A stretch of 64,000 nt of DNA, from assembly GCF_005503145.1 (NCBI RefSeq), contig NZ_SCNV01000002.1:248001-312000 (forward strand), written 5' to 3'. The DNA comes from Burkholderia sp. 4M9327F10. Lineage in GTDB: Bacteria; Pseudomonadota; Gammaproteobacteria; Burkholderiales; Burkholderiaceae. Shown piece by piece: positions 43,600-52,119 of the stretch. A program made the position numbers and the translations under genes. The notes under the pieces are model-generated. The model made no database searches and had not been told where the DNA came from. It saw only the letters and a program-made list of their open reading frames with translations. Position 1 is the stretch's first letter. The number at the start of each line of letters is the position of its first letter.

Positions 43600-44586
43600 A
43601 TGACACCCACCTCAACGCAGGACCTGCTAAGTCACGCGTGGTTCGGCCTCATCGGCCTGATGCTCGTGCTTTACGTCGTCACGGACGGCTTCGACCTGGG
43701 CGTCGGCGCACTCACGCTGCTGCGCCGACGCGAGAGCGAACGTGACCTTATGATCCAGTCCATCGGCCATGTCTGGGATGCCAACGAGACCTGGCTCGTC
43801 GCGCTCGGCGGCGCGCTCTTCGGTGCGTTTCCCGACGCGTACGCCATGATCCTCTCGGACCTCTACGTCCCCGTGATGGTCCTCATCGCCAGCTTCATCA
43901 TGCGCGGCGCGGCCATCGAGTTCCGCCACGCCGCCCACACGAGCAAGGCTGTATGGGATCGCGTGTTCGGCATTGGCAGCCTGCTCGCGGCAGTCTCGCA
44001 GGGCATCGTGCTCGGCAAGATCCTGACCGGCTTCGTGCCGGGTCTCGCAAGCCTCGGCTTTGTCGTCGTGACCGCCATAGGCGTCGTGTCCGGATACGGC
44101 CTGCTCGGTGCGACCTGGCTCGTGAAGAAAACCACCGGCGGCATCGAGCGCTGGGCGCGCCGCTGCGCCACCGTGGCGATCTTCACGACCGTGGCAGCCG
44201 CGCTCGTGGTATCGCTCGCCACGCTCGAACTGAGCCCGGTGGGCGTGACGCGCTGGCACGAGCACGGCATCCTCCATCTGTTGATCGCGCTTGGCGTCCT
44301 TGCCGCCTTCGCCACCCTTTATGTGCTCTACGCTATCCGCATGCGCGGCGAACACGGGCCGTTCGTCGGCGCCACCCTGCTCTTTGTGATTTCGTTCGCG
44401 GGGCTTGCGATCAGCATGTTCCCTTACATCGTGCCGGGACAGCTCACGGTCGGGGCCGCAGCTTCCGATAGCGCTACGCTGACCTTCATGCTGTTCGGGA
44501 TCGGAATCGTGTTGCCAATCATGATCGGCTACAACCTCTACCAGTACCACCTGTTCCGCGGCAAAGTCGTGCCTGTCAAGCACTGA
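43600..44586 (+). CDS. cydB: cytochrome bd/CIO ubiquinol oxidase subunit II
   Basis: The 328-residue subunit II has the family start WFGLIGLMLVLYVVTDGFDLGVGALTLL and GHVWDANETWLVALGGALFGAFPDAYA, both strongly conserved. Eight or nine membrane helices are visible. It pairs with CydA to form the quinol oxidase; no CydX-like micro-subunit was found in the 24 bases after it or in the following gap. A strong hairpin at 44611-44642 may end the ydeP-cydAB transcript. Confidence 0.93.
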   Translation: MTPTSTQDLLSHAWFGLIGLMLVLYVVTDGFDLGVGALTLLRRRESERDLMIQSIGHVWDANETWLVALGGALFGAFPDAYAMILSDLYVPVMVLIASFIMRGAAIEFRHAAHTSKAVWDRVFGIGSLLAAVSQGIVLGKILTGFVPGLASLGFVVVTAIGVVSGYGLLGATWLVKKTTGGIERWARRCATVAIFTTVAAALVVSLATLELSPVGVTRWHEHGILHLLIALGVLAAFATLYVLYAIRMRGEHGPFVGATLLFVISFAGLAISMFPYIVPGQLTVGAAASDSATLTFMLFGIGIVLPIMIGYNLYQYHLFRGKVVPVKH

Positions 44587-44874
44587 CGCCTGCCTGGTCC
44601 CTTACCGAAACGCCTTTCCCGGGGAAATCCGCGGGAAAGGCGCTGTACTTTCAGGCGAATCTTTCGCGCGAATTCCCGGCACTTGCCGAACCCTGCCGTG
44701 TTCCCGGCGCAACTGTACCGCTGCATTTGCATGCGGACTGTGCCTCCGGCGCAGTCTGCCGACACAGTATTCTGAGCGGGCGTTGTACCGGAACGGTTGT
44801 CCGGCCCTGCGCGCCGAGGGCGCGAGTGCCGGCGCCCCGGCCCTTACTGCTTGCTACGGACTTACGACGAGATC
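44587..44874. other. leader between cydB and moaA
   Basis: A gap of 288 bases without a gene. It holds the hairpin at 44611-44642, then a GC-rich leader with further dyads (for example around 44719-44736). A molybdenum-cofactor riboswitch is known before some moaA genes; I cannot fit its consensus here by eye. Confidence 0.4.
44611..44642 (+). terminator. strong hairpin after cydB
   Basis: CGCCTTTCCC and GGGAAAGGCG form a perfect 10-bp stem with a 12-base loop, 25 bases after the cydB stop. Only a few T residues follow, so it may act as a terminator, an RNA-stabilising hairpin or part of the moaA leader. Confidence 0.5.
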
Positions 44875-45963
44875 GTGAACGCCATTGCCGACACTGCATT
44901 TCACCCGCTCATTCTGGCCGGCGCCCAGGCGCCTGTTCTGGATGCGCTCGGACGCCCGCTGCGGGATCTGCGTCTTTCCGTGATCGACCAGTGCAACTTC
45001 CGCTGCACATACTGCATGCCGCGCGACGTCTTCGGCGCAGACTATCCTTTCCTGCGGGCCTCGGAGCGTCTGTCCTTCGACCAGATGGTAAAGGTCGCGA
45101 AGGCGTTCGCTTCGCTCGGCGTCGAGAAGATCCGCATCACGGGCGGCGAACCGCTCCTGCGGCGTGGGCTCGAAACGCTGATCGAGCGCCTCGCGCAGTT
45201 GACGACCGCAAGCGGCAAGCCGATGGACATCGCCCTCACGACGAATGGCTCGCTCCTCGCGGCCAAAGCGCGTACGCTGCGCGACGCCGGGCTGCGCCGC
45301 GTCACCGTGAGCCTCGACGCACTCGACGACGCCGTATTCCGGCGCATGAGCGACGTGGACCTGCCGGTCGCACGCATCCTGGACGGCATCGAGTCGGCCC
45401 ACGCGGCTGGCCTTGCGCCCATCAAGGTCAACACGGTGATCGAACGCGGCGTGAACGACAGCCAGATCCTGCCGCTCGTGCGTCACTTCCGCGGCACGGA
45501 TATCGCCCTGCGCTTCATCGAGTACATGGACGTGGGCGGCGCGAGCGCCTGGTCGAACGCCACGGTACTCACTGCGCGCGAAATCCGGGCTATCGTCGAA
45601 ACCGAATTCCCCTTGGTTGCGCTGGCGGAGGAGCGCGAGACGGCCACGGCCGTCAATTACCGGCACGCGGACCAGAGCACTCAGGTAGGTTTCATCGCCA
45701 GCATTTCGCAGCCGTTTTGCGGCGGCTGCTCACGTGCGCGCGTGTCCGCCGACGGCCGGCTTTATACATGCCTGTTCGCCACAGAGGGGACCGACCTCAA
45801 GCCATGGCTTGCAGACGCCGTGCCGGTGGAACGGCTTGTCGAGACGCTGCGCCGCCGCTGGAGCACGCGCGACGACCGCTACTCGGAGCTGCGCGCTATC
45901 CGGCGCAAGCCCGGTGCGGGCAAGATTTACCCCACGGTCCGCATGTCGCTGGTTGGTGGCTGA
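44875..45963 (+). CDS. moaA: GTP 3',8-cyclase MoaA
   Basis: The 362-residue radical SAM enzyme starts Moco synthesis by cyclising GTP. The SAM-binding cluster is CNFRCTYC (Cys40, Cys44, Cys47), and the second C-terminal cluster is in FCGGCSRARVSADGRLYTC. It ends MSLVGG, with the double Gly typical of MoaA. GTG 44875 is preferred over ATG 44797 because the family's conserved region begins soon after it; this choice is moderately certain. It lies downstream of a molybdoenzyme and upstream of moaE and moaD, suggesting a dedicated Moco set. Confidence 0.93.
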   Translation: MNAIADTAFHPLILAGAQAPVLDALGRPLRDLRLSVIDQCNFRCTYCMPRDVFGADYPFLRASERLSFDQMVKVAKAFASLGVEKIRITGGEPLLRRGLETLIERLAQLTTASGKPMDIALTTNGSLLAAKARTLRDAGLRRVTVSLDALDDAVFRRMSDVDLPVARILDGIESAHAAGLAPIKVNTVIERGVNDSQILPLVRHFRGTDIALRFIEYMDVGGASAWSNATVLTAREIRAIVETEFPLVALAEERETATAVNYRHADQSTQVGFIASISQPFCGGCSRARVSADGRLYTCLFATEGTDLKPWLADAVPVERLVETLRRRWSTRDDRYSELRAIRRKPGAGKIYPTVRMSLVGG

Positions 45964-46005
45964 TGCGGGTCGTGTGAAGAAAGCAGACACATCGGAGAAC
46001 GAATC

Positions 46006-46554
46006 ATGACAACCACCCTGACCGACCTGGGCACGCTTTCCGCAGACTCGCCCGGCCATCACGCCGAAGAGCCCGACGCGCCGCGTGCGAGCATTGCCGC
46101 CGGTTTCGAGGTGCGCGTGCAGCGCCATACCATCGACGTTCACGCGGAGATGGCGCCGATCATCCGCAATCCCAACATTGGCGCCGTCGTCAATTTCGTC
46201 GGCGTGGTGCGCAACAGCGGTGACAGCGACGATGTGGTCGCACTCGAGCTCGAGCACTATCCCGGCATGACCGAGCAGTCGCTCTGGGGCATCGTCGAAG
46301 AAGCCAATGCGCGCTGGAGCGTGGACGCCATAAAGATCGTGCACCGCATCGGGCGCGTCGCGCTCGGCAACCCCGTAGTGCTGGTCGTGGTCGCGGCTGC
46401 GCATCGCGTGGATGCCTTCGAGGCGTGCGAATTCCTGATGGATTTCCTGAAAACACATGCACCGCTCTGGAAAAAGGAAATTCGCGGCGACGGGGGCTCC
46501 GAATGGGTCGAAGCCAGAACGGGCGACGAGCAGGCCATGCTCCGATGGGGATAA
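46006..46554 (+). CDS. moaE: molybdopterin synthase catalytic subunit MoaE
   Basis: The 182-residue protein is longer than typical MoaE (about 150), mainly by an N-terminal extension of about 30 residues that is acidic and alanine-rich. The core is clear: GAVVNFVGVVRNSGDSDDVVALELEHYPGMTEQSL, then VDAIKIVHRIGRVALGNPVVLVVVAAAHRVDAFEACEFLMDFLKTHAPLWKKE. The last Lys pair contains the active-site lysine. It accepts sulfur from MoaD to convert cPMP to molybdopterin. It lies 42 bases after moaA and 40 bases before moaD. Confidence 0.93.
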   Translation: MTTTLTDLGTLSADSPGHHAEEPDAPRASIAAGFEVRVQRHTIDVHAEMAPIIRNPNIGAVVNFVGVVRNSGDSDDVVALELEHYPGMTEQSLWGIVEEANARWSVDAIKIVHRIGRVALGNPVVLVVVAAAHRVDAFEACEFLMDFLKTHAPLWKKEIRGDGGSEWVEARTGDEQAMLRWG

Positions 46555-46594
46555 AACACGGCCGCCCTCTTCTACACGCTACGGAGAACCCTCA

Positions 46595-46852
46595 ATGAAA
46601 CTCACCATCAAGTACTTTGCCAGCATTCGCGAGCAGCTTGGCGTCGCTCAGGAAGCCCTCGATATCGATGCACCCACCATCACCGTCAATGCGCTGCGCA
46701 CCCGGCTCGCCGCGCGGGACGAACAGTCTGCCAGCGCGCTGCGCGAAGGCCGGCCGGTTCGTGTCGCCGTCAACCACGAGATGGTCTCAGGCACGTTCAT
46801 CGTGCGGCAAGACAGCGAGGTGGCTTTCTTCCCTCCCGTGACCGGAGGGTAA
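46595..46852 (+). CDS. moaD: molybdopterin synthase sulfur carrier MoaD
   Basis: The 85-residue ubiquitin-fold protein begins MKLTIKYFASIREQLG and ends FFPPVTGG; the terminal Gly-Gly is the thiocarboxylate site charged by MoeB. GGAG is five bases upstream of ATG 46595. Much of the frame upstream of this ATG overlaps moaE in a different frame and is not part of the gene. It completes the moaA-moaE-moaD set. Confidence 0.93.
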   Translation: MKLTIKYFASIREQLGVAQEALDIDAPTITVNALRTRLAARDEQSASALREGRPVRVAVNHEMVSGTFIVRQDSEVAFFPPVTGG

Positions 46853-46926
46853 GTCTTCCGGTATCGCGGCGTGCAAAGCACTCCTCACGCTGACTGAAAG
46901 GCTGTCCACTGTATTTGAAACCCTAC

Positions 46927-46946
46927 GCGCAACGGCGCTTTTTTTT
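46927..46946 (+). terminator. short hairpin with T8 tract after moaD
   Basis: GCGC-AACG-GCGC is followed by eight T residues. The stem is only 4 bp, but the T tract and position 75 bases after moaD fit an intrinsic terminator. Confidence 0.4.
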
Positions 46947-47043
46947 GCCCTTCGATGTATCCGCCGAAATATAACGCCGTGGCGCGCCACTCACGTATCT
47001 CCACCATGGCCTCACCGAGGTCCCCCACCACAAGCTACACAAA

Positions 47044-48219
47044 ATGAAGAAGACAATTCTTGCCCTCGCAGCTTCCCTGCTTTGCGCCGGACAAAGCTAT
47101 GCCCAAAGCAGTGTCACGCTCTATGGCATCGTCGATACGACGCTCATCTACGGCAACAACGAATCCACTGGCGGCAAAACGCCCACGGGCCACTCCGGCA
47201 TCGAAATGAATAGCGGCGGCATTAGCGGCACGCGCTGGGGCCTGCGCGGCCAGGAGGACCTCGGAGGCGGACTGTCCGTCATTTTCAGGCTGGAAGACGG
47301 TTTCTCCAGTACGAACGGCAAGCTCAGCAACAGCGGGGACCTGTTCGGCCGCCAGGTGTACGTCGGCCTCAGTTCGACCGAATACGGCCGTGTCACGCTC
47401 GGCCGGCAGTACAGCTTCATGTCGCAGTACCTCTCCGCGATCAGTGCGGAAGGCCTCGGCTGGGGGGGCAACCTCGCCGATCACCCGTTCGACAACGACG
47501 ACATGATCCGCCATCAGAGCATCCAGAATTCGATCCGCTACGAGACGGTGAACTACCGGGGACTTAAGGCAGGCGCCATGTACGGCTTCTCCAACGAAGC
47601 CGGCGAATTCTCGAACGACCGCGCGTACAGCTTTGGCGCCCGCTACGACCAGGGGCCCGTCACGCTGATCGCCAGCTTCCTGCAGATCGACCGCTCGGCC
47701 GGCGCCTCGAACGTCAATACCAATGGCGCCGTCACCAACGGCGACAGCGACGCGGTCATTTCAGGCGGCCGCCAGCAGATCTGGGGGATGGGCGCCAGTT
47801 ACGCCATCGGCGCCGGGACCGTCGGCTTCGTCTGGACACATTCGGCCACCAACAACGTCACCGGCGTGTTCCAGGACGGCAATCTGACGCCGCTGAACGG
47901 AGATCTGTTGCGCTTCGACAATTTCGAACTCAACGGCCGATACTTCTTTACCCAGGCATTCAGCCTCGCCGCGTCCTATACCTATACCGACGGCCGCTTC
48001 GTGTCGTCGACCGGCGACCTCTCGCCGAAGTGGCACGAGGCGATCGTGCAAGCGGATTACCGCTTCAGCCGGCGTACCGATGTCTATCTGGAAAGCCTCT
48101 ATCAGACGGTCAACGGTGGAGGCGGCAATCCGGTCTTCAACGCGTCGATGTTCAACGTACCGGCCTCCTCCGACAACCATCAATTGCTCTTCGTCGCCGG
48201 ACTGCGTCACCGGTTCTGA
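47044..48219 (+). CDS. Gram-negative porin (OmpC-like, Burkholderia type)
   Basis: The 391-residue outer-membrane protein has a Sec signal (MKKTILALAASLLCAGQSYAQ) and then QSSVTLYGIVDTTLIY, the standard beginning of beta-proteobacterial trimeric porins. GGISGTRWGLRGQEDLGGGLSVIFRLEDGF and GRVTLGRQYSF are further hallmarks. It ends LLFVAGLRHRF with the C-terminal Phe needed for assembly. It allows passive diffusion of small anionic solutes. A strong hairpin terminator follows. Burkholderiaceae genomes carry many paralogues. Confidence 0.95.
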   Translation: MKKTILALAASLLCAGQSYAQSSVTLYGIVDTTLIYGNNESTGGKTPTGHSGIEMNSGGISGTRWGLRGQEDLGGGLSVIFRLEDGFSSTNGKLSNSGDLFGRQVYVGLSSTEYGRVTLGRQYSFMSQYLSAISAEGLGWGGNLADHPFDNDDMIRHQSIQNSIRYETVNYRGLKAGAMYGFSNEAGEFSNDRAYSFGARYDQGPVTLIASFLQIDRSAGASNVNTNGAVTNGDSDAVISGGRQQIWGMGASYAIGAGTVGFVWTHSATNNVTGVFQDGNLTPLNGDLLRFDNFELNGRYFFTQAFSLAASYTYTDGRFVSSTGDLSPKWHEAIVQADYRFSRRTDVYLESLYQTVNGGGGNPVFNASMFNVPASSDNHQLLFVAGLRHRF

Positions 48220-48242
48220 TACGGGTACACAGTCATCGAATA

Positions 48243-48270
48243 CCGGCTGGCCGTCCTGATGGCCAGCCGG
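48243..48270 (+). terminator. porin gene terminator
   Basis: CCGGCTGGCC and GGCCAGCCGG form a perfect 10-bp stem with an 8-base loop, 24 bases after the porin stop. A short T-rich stretch follows. Confidence 0.8.
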
Positions 48271-48663
48271 TCCGAATCATTTTCCCGATCTGATTGTTTC
48301 AATTGAAATTGAATAAAACGAGCAAACGACATTTGAAACGCCTATCATCCTGAACGCAGCAATCCGAGCCTGCTGTCAGGCTCATTCTGAATTTTCTTTA
48401 ATCGAAAAATTGACGGTTTTCACACTGGACGAATAGCTTTATTGTCGAATTTTTCGTTCGAAAATCATTAAACTTCTGTTGATCGTTTCCTTCCAAAAAA
48501 TCAACTGTTTTGCTGCGCGCGAGCTGACTAATATCGAGTTCAAGGCCAGCGACATGTTGGATAGCTGCCTGGGCCTGGTCGACTTGCAGCATGACTGCCG
48601 ACCCTTCGCGATAACGCATTTATCGCAAGTCTTTATCTCATCCGCAATGGAAGGAAATGCAAC
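48271..48663. other. AT-rich leader of the oxalate decarboxylase gene
   Basis: No gene is seen. The stretch is clearly more AT-rich than its surroundings. It has the palindrome TTTCAATTGAAA (48297-48308), the dyad TCGAA-N7-TTCGA (48445-48461) and GTTGAT-N16-ATCAAC (48478-48505), which could be regulator sites. Confidence 0.45.
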
Positions 48664-49920
48664 ATGACTGATCTGTCGAGACGCAAGATGCTGGTGGGCG
48701 CTGCCGCTTCGGCCGCCGCACTGGGCGTGGCAGCCACCGCAAAAGCGGCAACGTTCGGCAACCCGGACAATCCCGCCGAAGGCGCAATCAACGCAAAGAG
48801 CCCGACTAGCCTGGACGATCCGGGTCCCAAGAACCCGGGTCTCGCGAGCCAGTTCCCTGACACGGGCAACCCGCCGCCGACCGACGTGAACGGTATGGCG
48901 GAATTCTGGGCGTCGTTCAACAACGCGCCCAAGCGCATTCAGGACGGTGGCTGGGCCCGCCAGGTCACGCAGGAAGACTTCGCGATTTCCACCGAAATTT
49001 CCGGCGTCAACATGCGCCTTGCGAAAAACGGTATTCGCGAACTGCACTGGCACCAGCAGGCAGAATGGGCTGTGATGACCGACGGCAAGTGCCGCATCAC
49101 GATCATCGACGAACTGGGCCGCCCGCAGGTAGCCGACGTGAAGGCCGGTGACCTCTGGTACTTCCCGCCGGGCTTGCCGCACTCGCTGCAAGGCATCGGA
49201 TCCACCGGCGCCGAGTTCGTGATTGCCTTCGATAACGGCATGGCGTCTGAATTCAACACGCTGTTGCTGACCGACTGGATCGCCCATACGCCGCCGGAAG
49301 TGCTCTCCGCCAACTTCGGCGTACCGGCCGACGCGTTCAAGAACATCCCGCTGAACAATCTGTGGATCTTCCAGGGCAAAGATCCGGGACCGCTCGATGC
49401 CGACCAGCGCGCCGTCAAGTCCCCGCTCGGCCCGCCGACTTTCCCGTTCGTCTTCTCGCTGAGCGATCTTCCGCCGGTGCGCAAGACCGCAGGCGGCATG
49501 GTCCAGATCGCCGACAGCAAGAACTTCAAGGCTTCGTCGACGGTCGCCGCGGCGCTCGTCACGGTGAAGCCGGGCGGCATGCGCGAGCTCCACTGGCACC
49601 CGAACGCCGATGAATGGCAGTACTACATTTCCGGTGAAGGACGCATGACGGTCTTCGATACGGGTCCCCGCGCCATCACCAACGACTTCCGCGCCGGCGA
49701 TATCGGCTACGTGAAGAAGAGCCTCGGTCACTACGTGCAGAACACCGGCAACACCGACCTCGTCTTCATGGAAATATTCCGGTCGGATCACTACGCGGAA
49801 GTGTCGCTCTCCGACTGGCTGACCCACACGCCGCCGCAGATGGTCATGGAACACCTGAACATCACCCCGGACGTGCTGGCCAAGTTCCCGAGAAATCGTC
49901 CGGACGTCGTGCCGGTCTAA
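48664..49920 (+). CDS. oxdC: oxalate decarboxylase, bicupin family, Tat-exported
   Basis: The 418-residue bicupin has a twin-arginine leader (SRRKMLVGAAASAAALGVAATAKA). Both manganese sites are intact: His128, His130, Glu134 and His173 in the first cupin, and His310, His312, Glu317 and His356 in the second. The flexible lid over the first site reads ASEFNT (194-199) and keeps the catalytic Glu196; B. subtilis OxdC has SENST. The enzyme would convert oxalate to formate and CO2 in the periplasm. It is monocistronic, with a long AT-rich leader, and converges on a CbbR-like LysR gene. Oxalate oxidase activity is the main alternative. Confidence 0.9.
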   Translation: MTDLSRRKMLVGAAASAAALGVAATAKAATFGNPDNPAEGAINAKSPTSLDDPGPKNPGLASQFPDTGNPPPTDVNGMAEFWASFNNAPKRIQDGGWARQVTQEDFAISTEISGVNMRLAKNGIRELHWHQQAEWAVMTDGKCRITIIDELGRPQVADVKAGDLWYFPPGLPHSLQGIGSTGAEFVIAFDNGMASEFNTLLLTDWIAHTPPEVLSANFGVPADAFKNIPLNNLWIFQGKDPGPLDADQRAVKSPLGPPTFPFVFSLSDLPPVRKTAGGMVQIADSKNFKASSTVAAALVTVKPGGMRELHWHPNADEWQYYISGEGRMTVFDTGPRAITNDFRAGDIGYVKKSLGHYVQNTGNTDLVFMEIFRSDHYAEVSLSDWLTHTPPQMVMEHLNITPDVLAKFPRNRPDVVPV

Positions 49921-49986
49921 CTCTCCCTCAAGCCTTGCCAAGCCTGCCCGACGCCACCTGGTTGCGGGCAGGCAAGCAGGACGGCG

Positions 49987-50898
49987 TCATCTCGCGATGG
50001 CGCCACCAGGGACGCTGTTTCTGCCAATGGCAAACGCCTTGAAGGCGTGCGTCACAGAAGCCAGTTCCTTTTCCGCGCGATGAACGATATGCCAGTTCCG
50101 CATCACAGGAAAATCGACCACGTCCAGCACCTTCAGGATACGCGCACTCAACTCGAGCGATACCGTGTGGGTGGAGAGAAACGTAATTCCCATCCCCGAG
50201 ATGACCGCCTGCTTGATCGCTTCAGTGTCGCGAATCTCGATCGTGTCGTGCAGCTCCAGTTCGCCGGCAAAGCGCCGCTGCATGGCGCTCCATGTATCGG
50301 AGCCCTGCTCGCGAACGATGAAGCGCTCGCCGCGCAGTGCGGCAAGATCGATGCGTTCTTTTCCGGCAAGAGGATGTTGCGGCGACGCAAGGATCACGAA
50401 CACGTTAGGCGCAAACGGCGTGCTGGACCATTGCGGATCGTCGGGAGGATTTGCCATGATGGCAAGATCGATACGGTTCTCCGCGAGGCGTGCCAGCAAG
50501 CGTTCCCGATTCTCAATGGTGAGATCGAGTTCGACGCCCTTGTTGCTGGCCGAGAACTCGGCGAGCAGCTTGGGGAGAAAGTAACTTCCGCTGCTGACCA
50601 CCCCGATGTTGAGCTTACTGCCCGGGACTTTGCCCATCTTCGCCAGCGCTTCCTCGGCCTCCCGAAAGCAGTGAATGATTGCGCGGCAATGGCGCAGCAT
50701 CTCGCGGCCGGCTTCCGTCAGGTAGATTTTCTTGCCGAGCTGCCCGAACAGCGCCATGCCTGCATGTTCTTCGAGATGCTTGATCTGCGTAGAAACCGCA
50801 GGAGGAGAAAGATTCAGCTCGTTCGCCGCGCGCGAAAAGCTCAGACGACGGGCAACGGTTTCGAAGGTTCTCAGTTGGCGCAGCGTGGCATTTTTCAC
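49987..50898 (-). CDS. LysR-family regulator (CbbR-like)
   Basis: From GTG 50898 the product is 303 residues, the usual LysR length; the frame extends upstream to 51243 but that part has no family resemblance. The HTH is ATLRQLRTFETVARRLSFSRAANELNLSPPAVSTQIKHLE; the GVVSSGSYFLPKLLAEFSASNKGVELDLTIENRERLLARLAENRIDLAIM block is typical of CbbR-type regulators of carbon fixation or C1 metabolism. It converges with oxdC, and a role in C1 or oxalate metabolism is only a guess. CO2-fixation genes are not in the window. Confidence 0.88.
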   Translation of the reverse strand: MKNATLRQLRTFETVARRLSFSRAANELNLSPPAVSTQIKHLEEHAGMALFGQLGKKIYLTEAGREMLRHCRAIIHCFREAEEALAKMGKVPGSKLNIGVVSSGSYFLPKLLAEFSASNKGVELDLTIENRERLLARLAENRIDLAIMANPPDDPQWSSTPFAPNVFVILASPQHPLAGKERIDLAALRGERFIVREQGSDTWSAMQRRFAGELELHDTIEIRDTEAIKQAVISGMGITFLSTHTVSLELSARILKVLDVVDFPVMRNWHIVHRAEKELASVTHAFKAFAIGRNSVPGGAIAR

Positions 50899-51374
50899 GG
50901 TGTATGGCAAAAGTCGAAAGTTTTTACTCACACGCCGGCGCCCGATACTGGGGACAGTCCGTTTTTCGAATGCGTTCGGACGCACTCCCGCGAAAACATC
51001 CCGTTCAATGTCTAGCTCGAGGTCGTGACCGGCGGTGAAAGGGGACGGGCACAGCATAACCTCGCCCGCGTGCCGCCCGGCATCACACAAACATGACAGG
51101 AATTTCATCTTGCGGGGCCGCCCGTTGAACAGACGCGGCGCCGGATCGGTTACCGATGAAATCGAATTACGCATCCTTGCAATTAACCGGTAATTCCCCT
51201 CGCCAACACTGCAGATCAACGCCTTGTTACGGAAATTCCCCATGTCCGGTTCTGCATTGATATCGTCCGTGCTTCGTCAGGATCCGCGCTCGCATAGCAT
51301 GTGGGTTGTCCCGGCGGTGCGGCGTGGCGGACACGAGGCGTCTGATCGCTTCGCGGCCCGCGGAGGCGAGAGCC

Positions 51375-52076
51375 ATGCTTGACACACGGGTACTGGTCAT
51401 CGAAGACGACGAGCTTGCCGCCGGGGCGATCATGCACGCGTTGCGGCCCTGCGGCTTTACCGTCGATTGGGTTGACGACGCTCAGGAGGGCATAAGCCGC
51501 GTGATGGCCCGCGACTACGACCTCGTGACGCTCGACCGCATTCTGCCCGGTATCGACGGACTCACAATACTGAACCGGATACGCAGCGCCGGTGTGAAAA
51601 CGCCGGTCCTCATGGTGAGCGCGCTGACCGACGTGGACGAACGCGTGCGCGGGTTGCGCGCAGGCAGCGACGACTACCTTACCAAGCCGTTCAACCCCGA
51701 TGAACTCGCAGTACGGGTCGAAAACCTCTTGCGGCGGCACGGGGGATCCACGGCTGAAGCCGTGACACGACTGCAGGTCGGGCCGCTCACGCTCGATCTG
51801 ATCGCACGCAAGGCCCACCGCGACGGCGAGGAGATCGCGCTCCTGCCCACCGAGTATCGCGTGCTCGAATTCATGATGCGCTATGCGAACCGGACCATCA
51901 CGCGATCGATGCTGTTCGAAGCCGTCTGGGGCCATCACTTCGACCCGGGCACGAATCTGATCGATGTCCACGTCGGGCGCCTGCGCAAGAAAATCGAGCC
52001 CAGCGGTACGACACCCATGATCAAAACCGTCCGTGGCGCCGGCTACGTCTTCGGTCGCGATCACGCGCTTAACTAA
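51375..52076 (+). CDS. OmpR/PhoB-family response regulator
   Basis: The 233-residue regulator has an intact receiver: acidic Glu10-Asp11-Asp12, phospho-acceptor Asp54 in VTLDRILPG, Ser82 and Lys104 in YLTKPF. The C-terminal winged helix is LLPTEYRVLEFMMRYANRTITRSMLFEAVWGHHFDPGTNLIDVHVGRLRKKIE. No histidine kinase gene is adjacent. The start at 51375 follows a GGAGGCGAGAGCC signal. It is followed after 43 bases by a degenerate receiver gene, probably in the same transcript. Confidence 0.92.
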   Translation: MLDTRVLVIEDDELAAGAIMHALRPCGFTVDWVDDAQEGISRVMARDYDLVTLDRILPGIDGLTILNRIRSAGVKTPVLMVSALTDVDERVRGLRAGSDDYLTKPFNPDELAVRVENLLRRHGGSTAEAVTRLQVGPLTLDLIARKAHRDGEEIALLPTEYRVLEFMMRYANRTITRSMLFEAVWGHHFDPGTNLIDVHVGRLRKKIEPSGTTPMIKTVRGAGYVFGRDHALN

Positions 52077-52119
52077 CGGCACTCGTCCAGTCCATCAAGC
52101 ACGCCCAATCAGGTGACCC

